Shown: positions 28,156 to 37,672, counted from the first letter of the stretch. The stretch is 64,000 nucleotides of DNA from Fictibacillus norfolkensis (GCF_014836645.1 NZ_JACSQM010000001.1:828282-892281); one strand, 5' to 3'. Translations and numbers: made by a program. Notes: generated by a model from the sequence alone, not told the origin.

Positions 28156-28315
28156 TTTTACGGTACGTGTTCTTTTATTTGTTACACGTTCGCACATACT
28201 AGGGCACGTTTCGCTCCAAACACCTCTCGCTTCGCCCCGTGGACCTCTTGTTTCACACAAACTGACCAGAGTTTCGCTCAGTGGCCCCTTGTTTCGCTCC
28301 AACACTCCAAAATAC
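28156..28315 (-). repeat. 21-nt periodic intergenic element, subtype B, copy 3
   Basis: Conserved end 28156-28190, then units starting at 28191, 28212, 28233, 28254, 28275 and 28295. Cores are cgctcca/cgctcag/cgccccg preceded by gttt. Unit 5 is 20 nt, so the heptad frame is interrupted. It fills the 456-bp gap downstream of the ROK/RpiR fusion gene; the rest of that gap (28316-28440) shows no clear terminator. Confidence 0.85.
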
Positions 28316-28440
28316 AAACTTCATCCCTCTTTTACGGCTGAAAAGCCCTGTCCCATCCTCAGTAAAAATGAAAAATCGGCTCATTTATATCAGAATGGTT
28401 CATTTTCAACGTAAATATATGCAACTTTTTTTCTGAACTA

Positions 28441-30120
28441 TTAAATAATCTCTTTTTGTTTTTCCGTATTATAGTCACTTTGTAGTTCTTTTAAAATAAC
28501 ATCCATCAGGTAGAATGCGGAAACCTCACAAATAGAGTTATCATCACCCGCGATATCGTCTGTCGCTGGAATGAGTAATCGCGTATTCGAAACATCTGCT
28601 AACGGAGAATCCTGCTGGCTCGTCACCCCGATTGTTTCGCACCCTAATTTCTTTGCTTGCCTCAGCATCCCAACCACTTCTGAATCATAACCAGAAGCAC
28701 TAAGTCCGATCACAAGTGTATTTTTATCTAATGTGTATGCCGACAATTCCATTTCATACATAGACAAAAAGGTGTCTGCTTTCTTACCAAGTCTCATCAA
28801 TTTATACTTCATTTGATCGGCGATAAAAGACAGTTTGTTTCCACCATATAAGTAAATTTGTTCTGCGTTTGCTACTTGTTGTTTTACTTTTTCAACATCT
28901 TTTAACTCGTAGAGCGTATCAAACTTCTTCAGCATTTTTACATACGTCTCTTTAACACCTGTTAAATGATTACTTTCAGATGGTTCGAAAAGCCTTGTGC
29001 TAACAGATGCTTCTTTTGCCATCAATCGAAGCTTGTTGTAGGAACCAAACTCAAGCTTTTGGCAAAAACGAGTAATCGTCGCTTCTGATACGTCGATCTG
29101 TCGCGACAGTTCTGAAATGGTTCTGTTCGGAAATGACTCTAGATTCGTAATTATATATTTTGCGATCATCTGCTCGCGTTTCGTCAGCTTGTGTCTGTTC
29201 GACTCAATCATTGTTGTGATGCTCTTAAGCGGCTGCAGAGATTCTTGAAGTAAGAAATGACGTAGAGCTCCAACCATACCAGCATTATTTAAGTTACGGG
29301 CGACCTCGATCTTCGTTTTCGCTAAGATAGCTGGAATCACATCAATTTCGAGCTGTCTCATGATTAAAGGCAGAAGGTACTCCTTTTGAGCCGTAATTCC
29401 TCCGCCGATAATAATCGTTTCCGGATTCATCATATATGCAATCGTCGCGATTCCTTTTGATAGATAATACACAAGACGTTCAATTTCCTCAATGCATATT
29501 TCATCACCGTTCTGTGCCAGTTCAAAAATCTGTTTGCCATCAAGCTCAGACTCCGCTACCTCTTTTCGTTTCGCCACATTTTTTATTAAAACGCGTGTCG
29601 AAGCTAATTCTTCAAACTGACCGCCTTCGATCGGAATATAACCGATCTCCCCGCCGCTAAAGCTATGGCCCGTGTGAAGTTTGTTGTCTAAAATGTAGCT
29701 TCCGCCGATTCCTGTACCAATCGTCAGACAGAACAAGCTCTTCGAATCTTTCCCTGTTCCGATCCAAGACTCCGCAAGTCCGGCACAGTTCACATCGTTT
29801 TCTACTTCTACAGGCAAGTTAAAGTGTTTCTCTAGTTCCTGCTTCAACTTGGTTCCTGTGTAGTTTGGAATTAAAGATGAAGCAAACAGAATGACGCCTT
29901 CTTTTGAATCCACTTGGCCAGCCGTGCTGATACAGATTCCACTAATCTCATGCTGCTTCATCAGCTGCTCTCCACATTGCTTCACTTTTTGAACGATTAC
30001 CGGTCCGCCAAGCTGCGCCTCTGTTGGCATTTCGAATTTTTCGATAAACGTCCCATCTTCTGAAATAACACCGTATTTAATTAATGTCCCGCCTATGTCA
30101 AATGCTACAAACTTTCTCAT
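28441..30120 (-). CDS. ROK sugar kinase fused to an RpiR/MurR-type regulator (HTH + SIS)
   Basis: A 559-aa fusion. Residues 1-295 form a ROK kinase: AFDIGGTLIKYG, VENDVNCAGLAES with catalytic Asp near 109, LTIGTGIGGSY. It lacks the Cys-rich zinc motif, like beta-glucoside kinases. Residues about 310-375 form the RpiR-type HTH (LTKREQMIAKYI, TISELSRQIDVSEATITRFC) and about 400-540 a SIS domain (LVIGLSASGYDSEVVGML). I infer a kinase joined to a regulator that senses the phosphorylated product. The ATG at 30120 is 6 nt after AAGGTG; starts at 30123 and 30135 are possible. Confidence 0.88.
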   Translation of the reverse strand: MRKFVAFDIGGTLIKYGVISEDGTFIEKFEMPTEAQLGGPVIVQKVKQCGEQLMKQHEISGICISTAGQVDSKEGVILFASSLIPNYTGTKLKQELEKHFNLPVEVENDVNCAGLAESWIGTGKDSKSLFCLTIGTGIGGSYILDNKLHTGHSFSGGEIGYIPIEGGQFEELASTRVLIKNVAKRKEVAESELDGKQIFELAQNGDEICIEEIERLVYYLSKGIATIAYMMNPETIIIGGGITAQKEYLLPLIMRQLEIDVIPAILAKTKIEVARNLNNAGMVGALRHFLLQESLQPLKSITTMIESNRHKLTKREQMIAKYIITNLESFPNRTISELSRQIDVSEATITRFCQKLEFGSYNKLRLMAKEASVSTRLFEPSESNHLTGVKETYVKMLKKFDTLYELKDVEKVKQQVANAEQIYLYGGNKLSFIADQMKYKLMRLGKKADTFLSMYEMELSAYTLDKNTLVIGLSASGYDSEVVGMLRQAKKLGCETIGVTSQQDSPLADVSNTRLLIPATDDIAGDDNSICEVSAFYLMDVILKELQSDYNTEKQKEII

Positions 30121-30165
30121 CATGATCACCTTCATTTTCTAAGGACGGAGTATTTGATCCCTTCA

Positions 30166-32715
30166 TTACCGGCCTTTCCTTTTTACACGAATGGTTTTGA
30201 TTTGTTTAGGGCCAAACGTAATGGCTGTTTGTTTTGCTGCAGAAACGCTGGCAATGATTTCCCCAGTAAAATCAACTTCATACAGCTCTTCAGGATCAAA
30301 ACCAAGAATTAATTCTGTGTCCACATCCTCAAGCGAAGGATTGAACAGACGAATATCAAACGTATTTTCTTCCTTCAACATGAACGAGGAAAAAGCAACC
30401 TCTGCTGATGAAAGTTTAAATAACTTTTGATCCTCTTTTTTCACATATGATTGCTGAGTCAACACTTTCTGACGCAAGAACTTCCCGTTGTTTAAAGACA
30501 TGTTGTTCTTGCCAAGAACCAATCCGTATTCAAGTTCATACTCACCGAGACATTGTGCACCAGGTGTTTCAAAACCTGGTCCAGCCCCATTTCCACGCGT
30601 ACGCAGATCACGTCTCGACAACCAGCCAACACTTCGGATTATTGTTAAGAAAATGTGGTCTTTACCATTAAAAGAGTCTACCTCATATTCTTGTAAACCG
30701 CGGTGAAGAAGCTGATGTTCATTTGCCATCACTGTGGATTGAGTCGGATATTGATTCATAACGGCTTCTTTGTTTTTCGGCATATCGTATTTCTTATCTC
30801 GAAGCGTTTCCCTTTTTAGCAGGTCAAACGCTGTATCTGCATAGCTAATATCGGCTTTTGAGGTTGAAAATCCAACCTTCAGCTTTTGATCTTTCGCCGT
30901 ATTGTTTACCTTCGTTTTAAAATAGATGAACCTTTTCCCTTTATGAAGAGTAATCGTTGTTTTCATCGTATTTGTGGTCTCCGCCTCACTCGGACCTGAT
31001 CGGTCTTCGTTCAGTGAAGCAGCCAATTTAATCTCATAATGCACAATGGCTGATTGAAACGTCTCGCCCTTAAGAATATCTGATACCCCAGTAATAACGG
31101 CTTTACTCGTTTTATCTTTCAGTGGCGGTGAATAGTTGTACGTGTCTCCAGCATCGAGAGAAGAAGTGAAGTGATGCTGATCATCATGTGTCACGCCTGT
31201 TTCTAGATCAGTGATTGATAAGCTGTCCTCGTTCCATTCTACTTTGTAAAAATCATTTTGAATGAACGGTAACTCACGGCTTTCCAAAACTTCGGATTCA
31301 TTTTTTACAGTGTCGATTCGTAGAGCCTTTATTTCAGCTCCATCAAACGGCATCGAAAAGCTAATATCATAAATCACATAAACTCCATAATGCGGCTCAG
31401 CTAGGATATGATGAATAAATTCTTCCCGACGTTCTCTTTTCAACACGTCAAACGAAATCTCCTCTTCGTTATGAAACAGTTTGATCGAACCTTTGTCTAG
31501 TGGAGCTGGTATACGGATCGTTGCTGTTACAGGATAACGTGAAGCAATAGGTGTGTTGTTGACTACATATAAGTAGCCATTATCTATTGAATTGTCAAGA
31601 TACTCAAACGGAAATTGATCGTGAAGAGTATCTTTTGAAAAGCGACTGATCGCGCTTAAGACTTTTTGTGTTCGTGTCTCCATCTCATCATGAACCGCAT
31701 CCACACTGCATCCGCAGATACTATCATGAGGCTGGTTTTGTAAAATCAGCTTCCACACATACTCCATGAACTTTGCAGAATCGGAACGACCATTTGTCCA
31801 AACGTTTAAGGCTTCCATGATTCCGACTGCTTGATCTTCGCATATTTGGTTCTGATTTTTTAAATACGATCTCGTGGAATACACACCAGGTAGAATGAAA
31901 ATCTTTGATGGATCGCGTTGTTCCCCCGAGATCGTTGCCTCTGGTTCCACTCCGGCGAAGAAGTTCACATACTCCGACATTAACGTTTGTTTAAAAGCGA
32001 TATCGGGCATTTCCTCACTCAAATGCTTCACTCTTTCATTCACATCTGAGCTCGTAAATGTATGGTCCGCTCCGTTCATGATTAAAGCATGGCCAGAAGT
32101 CAAATAAGGAGCATTTCCTTCAAGATAGGTTTTCGTCTTCTCTACAAAATCCTTAGATTTAAGGAACGTTTGATAATACCCTTCAAATAGTGGCAAGACA
32201 ATCGTAAATACCTTCGTTCCGTCTGCACCTTCCCACATGTTTTCAAAACGGTCTGATATGGCACCGCGGAAAATGAGAGCAGAATCGATTCCGTAATGGC
32301 GTAAAATTTGCGGCATCTGACTGATGTGTCCGAACGTATCTGGCAAATATCCGATGTTGTACGGTGAACCAAGTTTCTTTGCAGTGGTTGATCCGATCTC
32401 CAAATTCTTAATCATGGACTCACCTGAAACGAGAAACTCATCCGCTAGCAGATACCATGGACCAACCTCTATTTTTCCTTCTTTTATAAAAGTAAGAAGG
32501 CGTGCATACTCTTCATCACTTACAATTTCTTGATAATCATCTAAAACGATCGTCTGACCGTCTAAAAAGAAGTTATCGATCTTCCCATCAACCAATAGCT
32601 CCTGGGTATAGCGGAGACCGTTACGAAGTCTGAAACGAAACTCTTCAAACGTCTCGTACCATTCACGGTCCCAATGCGTATGATTCAATATGTTTACTGT
32701 CTGTATGTTCTTCAT
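30166..32715 (-). CDS. GH38 alpha-mannosidase
   Basis: An 849-aa cytoplasmic GH38 enzyme. Zinc-binding HTHWDREW is at residues 12-19, the catalytic nucleophile Asp at about 126 in YLPDTFGH, and a further zinc-site block at NQPHDSICGCSVDAVHDE (about 330-347). Beta-sandwich domains follow from about 400. It hydrolyses alpha-mannosides, or mannosyl-glycerate-like compounds in MngB-type members. It directly abuts the upstream FAD oxidoreductase gene with no gap. I infer processing of alpha-mannose-containing oligosaccharides brought in by the adjacent importer. Confidence 0.92.
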   Translation of the reverse strand: MKNIQTVNILNHTHWDREWYETFEEFRFRLRNGLRYTQELLVDGKIDNFFLDGQTIVLDDYQEIVSDEEYARLLTFIKEGKIEVGPWYLLADEFLVSGESMIKNLEIGSTTAKKLGSPYNIGYLPDTFGHISQMPQILRHYGIDSALIFRGAISDRFENMWEGADGTKVFTIVLPLFEGYYQTFLKSKDFVEKTKTYLEGNAPYLTSGHALIMNGADHTFTSSDVNERVKHLSEEMPDIAFKQTLMSEYVNFFAGVEPEATISGEQRDPSKIFILPGVYSTRSYLKNQNQICEDQAVGIMEALNVWTNGRSDSAKFMEYVWKLILQNQPHDSICGCSVDAVHDEMETRTQKVLSAISRFSKDTLHDQFPFEYLDNSIDNGYLYVVNNTPIASRYPVTATIRIPAPLDKGSIKLFHNEEEISFDVLKRERREEFIHHILAEPHYGVYVIYDISFSMPFDGAEIKALRIDTVKNESEVLESRELPFIQNDFYKVEWNEDSLSITDLETGVTHDDQHHFTSSLDAGDTYNYSPPLKDKTSKAVITGVSDILKGETFQSAIVHYEIKLAASLNEDRSGPSEAETTNTMKTTITLHKGKRFIYFKTKVNNTAKDQKLKVGFSTSKADISYADTAFDLLKRETLRDKKYDMPKNKEAVMNQYPTQSTVMANEHQLLHRGLQEYEVDSFNGKDHIFLTIIRSVGWLSRRDLRTRGNGAGPGFETPGAQCLGEYELEYGLVLGKNNMSLNNGKFLRQKVLTQQSYVKKEDQKLFKLSSAEVAFSSFMLKEENTFDIRLFNPSLEDVDTELILGFDPEELYEVDFTGEIIASVSAAKQTAITFGPKQIKTIRVKRKGR

Positions 32716-34071
32716 TTAAAACTCCTCCACCATTTGAAGCTGTTGTTTCAGATGTGCACCGTTCAATGTATTTAACGCAATGTTGTTTTTAATCGAATAC
32801 GCACAAGCCATTCCTGCCGCTTGCCCCATATCACGAACAGTTGGCTGAATGCGAAGAGAGGCTTGCATCAGAAACGTGCTAGATATGTGTCGGCCTACAA
32901 CAACTAAATTTTCCACTTCAAACGTGATAAGTGAACGGTAAGGAATCTCGTAATATTCTCCGCGAGAGAATTTCGCTTCATTTACCGATTCTTTTGTAAC
33001 GCTATGAACATCAATGTACCAGTCGCCTCGAGCAATTCCGTCTTGGAACCGAGCCCGGTCAACATAGTCCTGTTCAGTGAGCACATATTGACCAACGATG
33101 CGGTATGATTCACGAATACCAAGCTGATTCGCTTCTTTTAATAGAAATGCGTTCTGGAATCCCGGAATGTATTTTGGTAAAAAAGTTGCGAGCCTTCGAA
33201 TCATTTGCCTTCCTTTTACAACAGCCTCTGAACGAAGCTTCGGATCTGTTGTATTCGTGATGCCCGGAATATGCGGGCAGTTGAATGACATGACCGTTGG
33301 TTTTCCAGGTTGGGTAAAGGCTTGGAAATACCGCAGATCATCTTCAATTAAGTCACCGTTTGCGAGTGCTTCTCGGAAGTAAGGCTCCAGCGCGTGCCCT
33401 TTACCAGGTACCATGGCAATCTCAAAAAAGTCAGGATTCTCGATCTTACAAAATGTCTCGTTCTGAGAGAGGATAAACGTCCTCAGCGTTGGAATATCTA
33501 TCCCGCCCATTTCAAAACGGAATGAGATCTGTTGATTTTGTCCGTCATTATTGCCACTTTCAACACGGACACCTGCTGAACGAGAAAGAACGGCATCTGC
33601 TGTAGCATCAACGAACGTTTTTCCTGAAATCGCAACAAGACCATTGCATGTGTTTACGATAATATGTGTGATCTTCCGGTCTTCCCTGACGCAATCTATA
33701 AAATTCGCATCATACAGAATGCTGCCTCCACGTTCTGTAATCAACAGTTCGAGCACATAACTTAAAGACTCAACGTTAAACCAGCTGCAAGCTGTTGTTC
33801 CATCGTTCGTTTCCACATTTTCTTTATTTAAGCGCTCGGTAATCAAACCGTTAATGCGCTGTGTTTTCACATGTGTCGGCATCATAGGAGAAACAAGGGA
33901 ATTCGTTTGAGTTCCTCCGAGTGAAATGTTTTTTTCTACGACTAATATAGAGAGATTTTCTTCTAATGCAGAGATTGCTGTAGCAGCTCCACCCGTACCG
34001 CCGCCGACCACAACACAATCCACATCATAAATGACAGGTATTTCTCTTCCCCAAAAAGATAAGGTACTCAA
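32716..34071 (-). CDS. FAD-dependent oxidoreductase (FAD_oxidored type)
   Basis: A 451-aa flavoprotein. N-terminal Rossmann motif VDCVVVGGGTGGAATA, a family block LVVEKNISLGGTQTNSLVSP and KTFVDATADAVLSRSAGV, and a C-terminal FAD-contact segment VVGRHISSTFLMQASLRIQ. Relatives are found with glycoside hydrolases but the reaction is not known to me. The start is TTG at 34071 with AGAGGTG 7 nt ahead; no in-frame ATG fits. Sits between permease and GH38, so it may oxidise a sugar intermediate. Confidence 0.85.
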   Translation of the reverse strand: MSTLSFWGREIPVIYDVDCVVVGGGTGGAATAISALEENLSILVVEKNISLGGTQTNSLVSPMMPTHVKTQRINGLITERLNKENVETNDGTTACSWFNVESLSYVLELLITERGGSILYDANFIDCVREDRKITHIIVNTCNGLVAISGKTFVDATADAVLSRSAGVRVESGNNDGQNQQISFRFEMGGIDIPTLRTFILSQNETFCKIENPDFFEIAMVPGKGHALEPYFREALANGDLIEDDLRYFQAFTQPGKPTVMSFNCPHIPGITNTTDPKLRSEAVVKGRQMIRRLATFLPKYIPGFQNAFLLKEANQLGIRESYRIVGQYVLTEQDYVDRARFQDGIARGDWYIDVHSVTKESVNEAKFSRGEYYEIPYRSLITFEVENLVVVGRHISSTFLMQASLRIQPTVRDMGQAAGMACAYSIKNNIALNTLNGAHLKQQLQMVEEF

Positions 34072-34107
34072 ATGAATTCACCTCTTAAAAATATTGTGTG
34101 TGACGAT

Positions 34108-34929
34108 TTATCCTTTTACCGCTCCGTCTGTTGCACCTGAAATAAAGTACTTTTGCAGCCAAATAAAGATTAATAAAGTAGGAATTGTCGTTAAGATGGA
34201 TGCTGCTGAGATTAATTTTAAGTTGGATCCGTCAAAGTTCTGTGAAAGCTGTGCAAGACCAATGGATAATGTGTACATACTGCTTTCTGTTGAGTTAAGC
34301 AACGGCCATAAGTAATCGCCCCACGTACCCATGAATGTGAAGATCGCTAGAGTTACAAGTGTTGGCTTCACAAGTGGCAATACGACGAGATACCAGACTT
34401 TAAAGCGGTTTGCACCGTCTAAGTAAGCCGATTCTTCCAGTTCTTTTGGTATACGCAGATAAGCTTGGCGCATTAAAAAGATTCCGAACGCTGTTGAAAC
34501 CTGCATCACAACAAGACCGATATGTGTGTTTCTTAGTCCAAGTTCTCCTGCTAGCTGAAAAAGTGGAGCCATGTATAGCTGAAACGGAACCATCATCGTT
34601 GAGATGATGAGCGCAAGAACAACACTTCGACCTCTAAAGTCCATTCGTGCGAGTGGATATGCCGCTAGGCTGCAGAACAATAAGTTTAGAGGGATCGCGA
34701 TTGCAGTAATAATCGCTGTATTCATAAAGTAAAGTCCAAAGTTCGCTTTTTCAAAGGCCGTTACGAAGTTTGAGAGTGTTGGGTCTTTTGGAAGAAGACT
34801 TGTGTAGATTCCTTCACTTCCAGATTTCATTGCCATAAATAATGTGATCAGAAACGGTCCGACCGTTAATACGGTGATTAATAACATTACGACATAGAGC
34901 CATATCTTACTGTTTTGTTTTGATTTCAT
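34108..34929 (-). CDS. Carbohydrate ABC transporter permease, MalG type
   Basis: A 273-aa permease with six membrane segments and the EAA loop LEESAYLDGANRFKVWYLVVLP at about 165-186. The second loop Ala is Ser, a common variant. Start after GGGGGG. Follows its MalF-type partner by 18 bp. No ATPase gene in the operon. Confidence 0.9.
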   Translation of the reverse strand: MKSKQNSKIWLYVVMLLITVLTVGPFLITLFMAMKSGSEGIYTSLLPKDPTLSNFVTAFEKANFGLYFMNTAIITAIAIPLNLLFCSLAAYPLARMDFRGRSVVLALIISTMMVPFQLYMAPLFQLAGELGLRNTHIGLVVMQVSTAFGIFLMRQAYLRIPKELEESAYLDGANRFKVWYLVVLPLVKPTLVTLAIFTFMGTWGDYLWPLLNSTESSMYTLSIGLAQLSQNFDGSNLKLISAASILTTIPTLLIFIWLQKYFISGATDGAVKG

Positions 34930-34947
34930 GGATTTCCCCCCAATCTA

Positions 34948-35892
34948 TTAAACACGCAGATCGTCTTCGCGTTTACTTGTTAACTTCATCTGTAAGAGTG
35001 ATGCGGCTATCGCAAGTACGAGTAACACGATACCTGCAGCAGAAGCGATGCTTACGTCAAGACTCATAAATTTGTTATAGATGTACATAACAAGCGTCGT
35101 TGTCGCACCTGATGGACCACCGCCTGTTGTTAATGCGATCTCTTCAAAGACTTTCATTCCGGCAATGATCGTCATAACCGATACGAGTGTAATAGACGGC
35201 GTTAGCATAGGAATTGTAATCTTCGTAAACTGCTTCCAAACAGATGCTCCATCAATACTTGCAGACTCATATACGTCCTTTGGAATCGATTGCAGACCAG
35301 CTAAATAAATGATCATATAATAGCCAAGTCCTTTCCAAACGGTGATGGCTGCTACGGCTGTTAGTGCGGTTGATGATTGAACCAGTAGATTGGTAGGACC
35401 ATCGAACACGCCTAGTTTTACTAAAAACTCAGAGATAATTCCGCTTTGTGAATAAAGCATCTTCCACATGAGCGCAGCTACTACCATTGGTGTGATAACC
35501 GGTAGATAGTAGAGTACGCGGAACGTGCCAGCTCCTCTTATTCTTTGGTTTACAAGGACTGCTAAAATCATTGGTAAAAAGACGTTTAATGGCAAGACGA
35601 TCACGAGGAACGTCAGCGTGTTGACTAATGCAACCCAGAAATACTTATCTGCAAACATCTCTTTAAAGTTATCTAGACCAACATATTCTCCAGTACCCGC
35701 AATGATTTTATAATCCAGAAAACTCCACTTGAACGCTTCTAGAATCGGATACACTAAAAACGTAGCTAGAATCACGATAGCTGGCAGTAAAAACAGCCAT
35801 GGCGTAAGGAACTTCATGCTAAACTTTTTCTTCTTTTTTGTAGTTGTAATTTTTGTTTTTACATTTGGCAAAACAACAGGTTCTCTGTTCAT
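34948..35892 (-). CDS. Carbohydrate ABC transporter permease, MalF type
   Basis: A 314-aa permease. Lys-rich cytoplasmic N terminus (TTKKKKKF), first membrane segment at about 30-50, EAA loop YESASIDGASVWKQFTKITIP near 210-230. Start after AAGGGGGG. Separated from the binding-protein gene by a stem-loop that probably lowers permease expression relative to the binding protein. Confidence 0.9.
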   Translation of the reverse strand: MNREPVVLPNVKTKITTTKKKKKFSMKFLTPWLFLLPAIVILATFLVYPILEAFKWSFLDYKIIAGTGEYVGLDNFKEMFADKYFWVALVNTLTFLVIVLPLNVFLPMILAVLVNQRIRGAGTFRVLYYLPVITPMVVAALMWKMLYSQSGIISEFLVKLGVFDGPTNLLVQSSTALTAVAAITVWKGLGYYMIIYLAGLQSIPKDVYESASIDGASVWKQFTKITIPMLTPSITLVSVMTIIAGMKVFEEIALTTGGGPSGATTTLVMYIYNKFMSLDVSIASAAGIVLLVLAIAASLLQMKLTSKREDDLRV

Positions 35893-35916
35893 GTTAGAAC
35901 CCCCCTTTTAAAAAGT

Positions 35917-35948
35917 AGAGACTAGGCTTTTTTTAAAAGCTAGTCTCT
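35917..35948 (-). promoter_or_regulatory. Intercistronic stem-loop between binding protein and permease genes
   Basis: A 9-bp stem (agagactag / ctagtctct); on the minus strand it is followed by a short T-run. This arrangement is typical of importer operons, where it stabilises the binding-protein mRNA or partly terminates transcription. Confidence 0.75.
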
Positions 35949-35960
35949 TCATCTACTACA

Positions 35961-37289
35961 TTAGAATGTTACTTTTTCATCTGATTTTTCAAATGCTTTG
36001 TTCCACTCAGAAGCAAGTTCTTTTAACGCTTCTTTCGGAGTTAATTTACCTTGTAAGTTTTGGATGAAGATGTTCTTTGTTGCTGTACGCAGGTCAGCAC
36101 TGTTTTCCGTTGGAGGAATAAGTACTTCAGCGCGGCTTAAAGACTTAGAAGCTTCTAACATACCAAATGCTTTTGGAGAATCTCCTGGATTCTTGAAGTA
36201 GTCATCTTCTAAAGATTTCTTTGTAGCTGGAAGAACGGTACCTGCTGTTTTAGCAAATTCTAATTGGTTTTCAGCATTTGATACATACTCTGCAAGAGCT
36301 ACGGCAGCATCTTCGTTCTTTGTTTTTGCTGGAACCGCAAAGTTCATAACCGCTACGTTCACTGGTGCATCATCTGCGTTCAACGGCTGTCCTGCTTTAG
36401 AAGCTTTGTACACGTCAGGAGCTCCTGACTCGATCGGTCCTAGGAAAGTTACGCCGCCTTCAAGCATAGAAACGTTTCCTGCCATGTAAAGCTCTTGACC
36501 TGTTTTAATCGAGCCTTCCGCTGCTTCTTGCGGAATGATTCCTTCTTTATACATCTTCTGAGTTGCCTCAAAGAATTCTAATAGATCTTTGTTATCTGCA
36601 AACTTTGCTTTACCATCTTCAACGATAGGAGTTCCGTTCGCGATTGAAACCATTTTTTCCATGATCGTGTTTCCGTCATTGATAACCGGGAAGTATGATG
36701 GTTTACCCGTTGCGTCTTTTACTTTTTTCGCAGCTTCATAAAGTCCCTTTGTATCGGTAGGAAGCTCTGAAACGCCTGCTTTCGAGAAAGCGTCGTTGTT
36801 ATACCAAGAAACAGTTGTTGTTAAGTACCATGGCAAAGCATATAGCTTATCGTCATACATTCCCGACTCGTATGGTCCTTCTACAAAAGAGTCCTTCGTC
36901 TCGTCGCTCACCGCATCTGTAAGGTCTAATAGTCCGCCTTGAGCAGCAATATTAGACATATAATGAGGATTTAAGTTAACAACATCAGGAACATCGTCAC
37001 CTGTAAGCGATGTTAACACTTTTTGCTCCATCTCATTTTGAGGAACGTCTTCAATCACAACATCAAGTTTCGGATGAAGCTTTTCGAAGTCTTTTTCGAT
37101 ATTTTTGAAGTAGGTGTCAAATGGCTCACCTGCTAATGACGCTGTCCAAAGTGTAACTTCTCCGGAAAGCTCTCCATCTTTAGCAGACCCTTTCGCCTTA
37201 TCATCCTCTCCGTTGCTGCACGCGATCAAACTTAGTGACAATGCTGCTGCTAGTGAACCAGAGACCAATGTTTTTGTACGTTTCTTCAC
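35961..37289 (-). CDS. Sugar-binding lipoprotein of an ABC importer
   Basis: A 442-aa family-1 solute-binding lipoprotein: signal peptide with lipobox LIAC (Cys at about 24), mature start GELSGEVTLWTASLAGEPFD, and DDVPDVVNLNP hinge-type motif. Start is GTG after GAGGGGG with a 9-nt spacer; the nearby ATG is out of frame. First gene of the operon that continues with two permeases, the FAD oxidoreductase, GH38 and the ROK/RpiR fusion. Ligand inferred to be a mannose- or amino-sugar-containing oligosaccharide. Confidence 0.9.
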   Translation of the reverse strand: MKKRTKTLVSGSLAAALSLSLIACSNGEDDKAKGSAKDGELSGEVTLWTASLAGEPFDTYFKNIEKDFEKLHPKLDVVIEDVPQNEMEQKVLTSLTGDDVPDVVNLNPHYMSNIAAQGGLLDLTDAVSDETKDSFVEGPYESGMYDDKLYALPWYLTTTVSWYNNDAFSKAGVSELPTDTKGLYEAAKKVKDATGKPSYFPVINDGNTIMEKMVSIANGTPIVEDGKAKFADNKDLLEFFEATQKMYKEGIIPQEAAEGSIKTGQELYMAGNVSMLEGGVTFLGPIESGAPDVYKASKAGQPLNADDAPVNVAVMNFAVPAKTKNEDAAVALAEYVSNAENQLEFAKTAGTVLPATKKSLEDDYFKNPGDSPKAFGMLEASKSLSRAEVLIPPTENSADLRTATKNIFIQNLQGKLTPKEALKELASEWNKAFEKSDEKVTF

Positions 37290-37314
37290 TTTTCATTTCC
37301 CCCTCAGAAACATT

Positions 37315-37369
37315 TTGGTAAGCGTTTTCTTGATAACTCAATTATAAAAGTAAGATTAAGAGATTTCAA
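37315..37369 (-). promoter_or_regulatory. Promoter of the importer/GH38 operon with cre-like site
   Basis: On the minus strand: TTGAAA (37369-37364), 17-nt spacer, TATAAT (37346-37341). A cre-like site (37315-37332, tggtaagcgttttct on +, two mismatches) lies just after the start of transcription, where CcpA would act as a roadblock. Confidence 0.7.
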
Positions 37370-37378
37370 TCCATTTTA

Positions 37379-37420
37379 AAAATAATTTTCATTTTATATT
37401 AATTGCTGAAAATTAATTTC
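37379..37420. promoter_or_regulatory. Candidate RpiR-type operator pair
   Basis: aaaataattttcat (37379-37392) and tgaaaattaatttc (37407-37420) are near-palindromes of the GAAAAT-ATTTTC type. Similar pairs lie upstream of the GHL10 gene and of nanE. They sit just upstream of the -35 box. Confidence 0.5.
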
Positions 37421-37464
37421 TTTCCTTACTGACTAGACGTATGAATGGACCGTGAACGTAAACA

Positions 37465-37620
37465 TTTTACGGTACGTGATTTTATATTTGTTACACGTTC
37501 GCTCAATTTATAGGTGGTTTCACTCCAACTAGTTTGGGTTTCGCTCAAAAATACATATGTTTCACTCCAACATGGTTAAGTTTCCCTCCGTAGGATCATC
37601 ATTTCACTCCGTACCAAACT
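37465..37620 (-). repeat. 21-nt periodic intergenic element, subtype B, copy 4
   Basis: Conserved end 37465-37499, then six exact 21-nt units starting at 37500, 37521, 37542, 37563, 37584 and 37605, with cores cgctcaa, cactcca, cgctcaa, cactcca, ccctccg and cactccg. The minus-strand heptad frame contains a TAA in unit 4. It lies between the GHL10 terminator and the binding-protein promoter. Confidence 0.88.
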
Positions 37621-37621
37621 A

Positions 37622-37672
37622 AAATAAAAAAGCTGACAACAATAGGTCATTAGATGTACCTTTTGAGCCAGC
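37622..37672 (-). terminator. Terminator of the GHL10 gene
   Basis: On the minus strand an imperfect stem (gctggc / gtcagc outer, aggt / acct inner) is followed by ttttttatttt. Confidence 0.6.
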
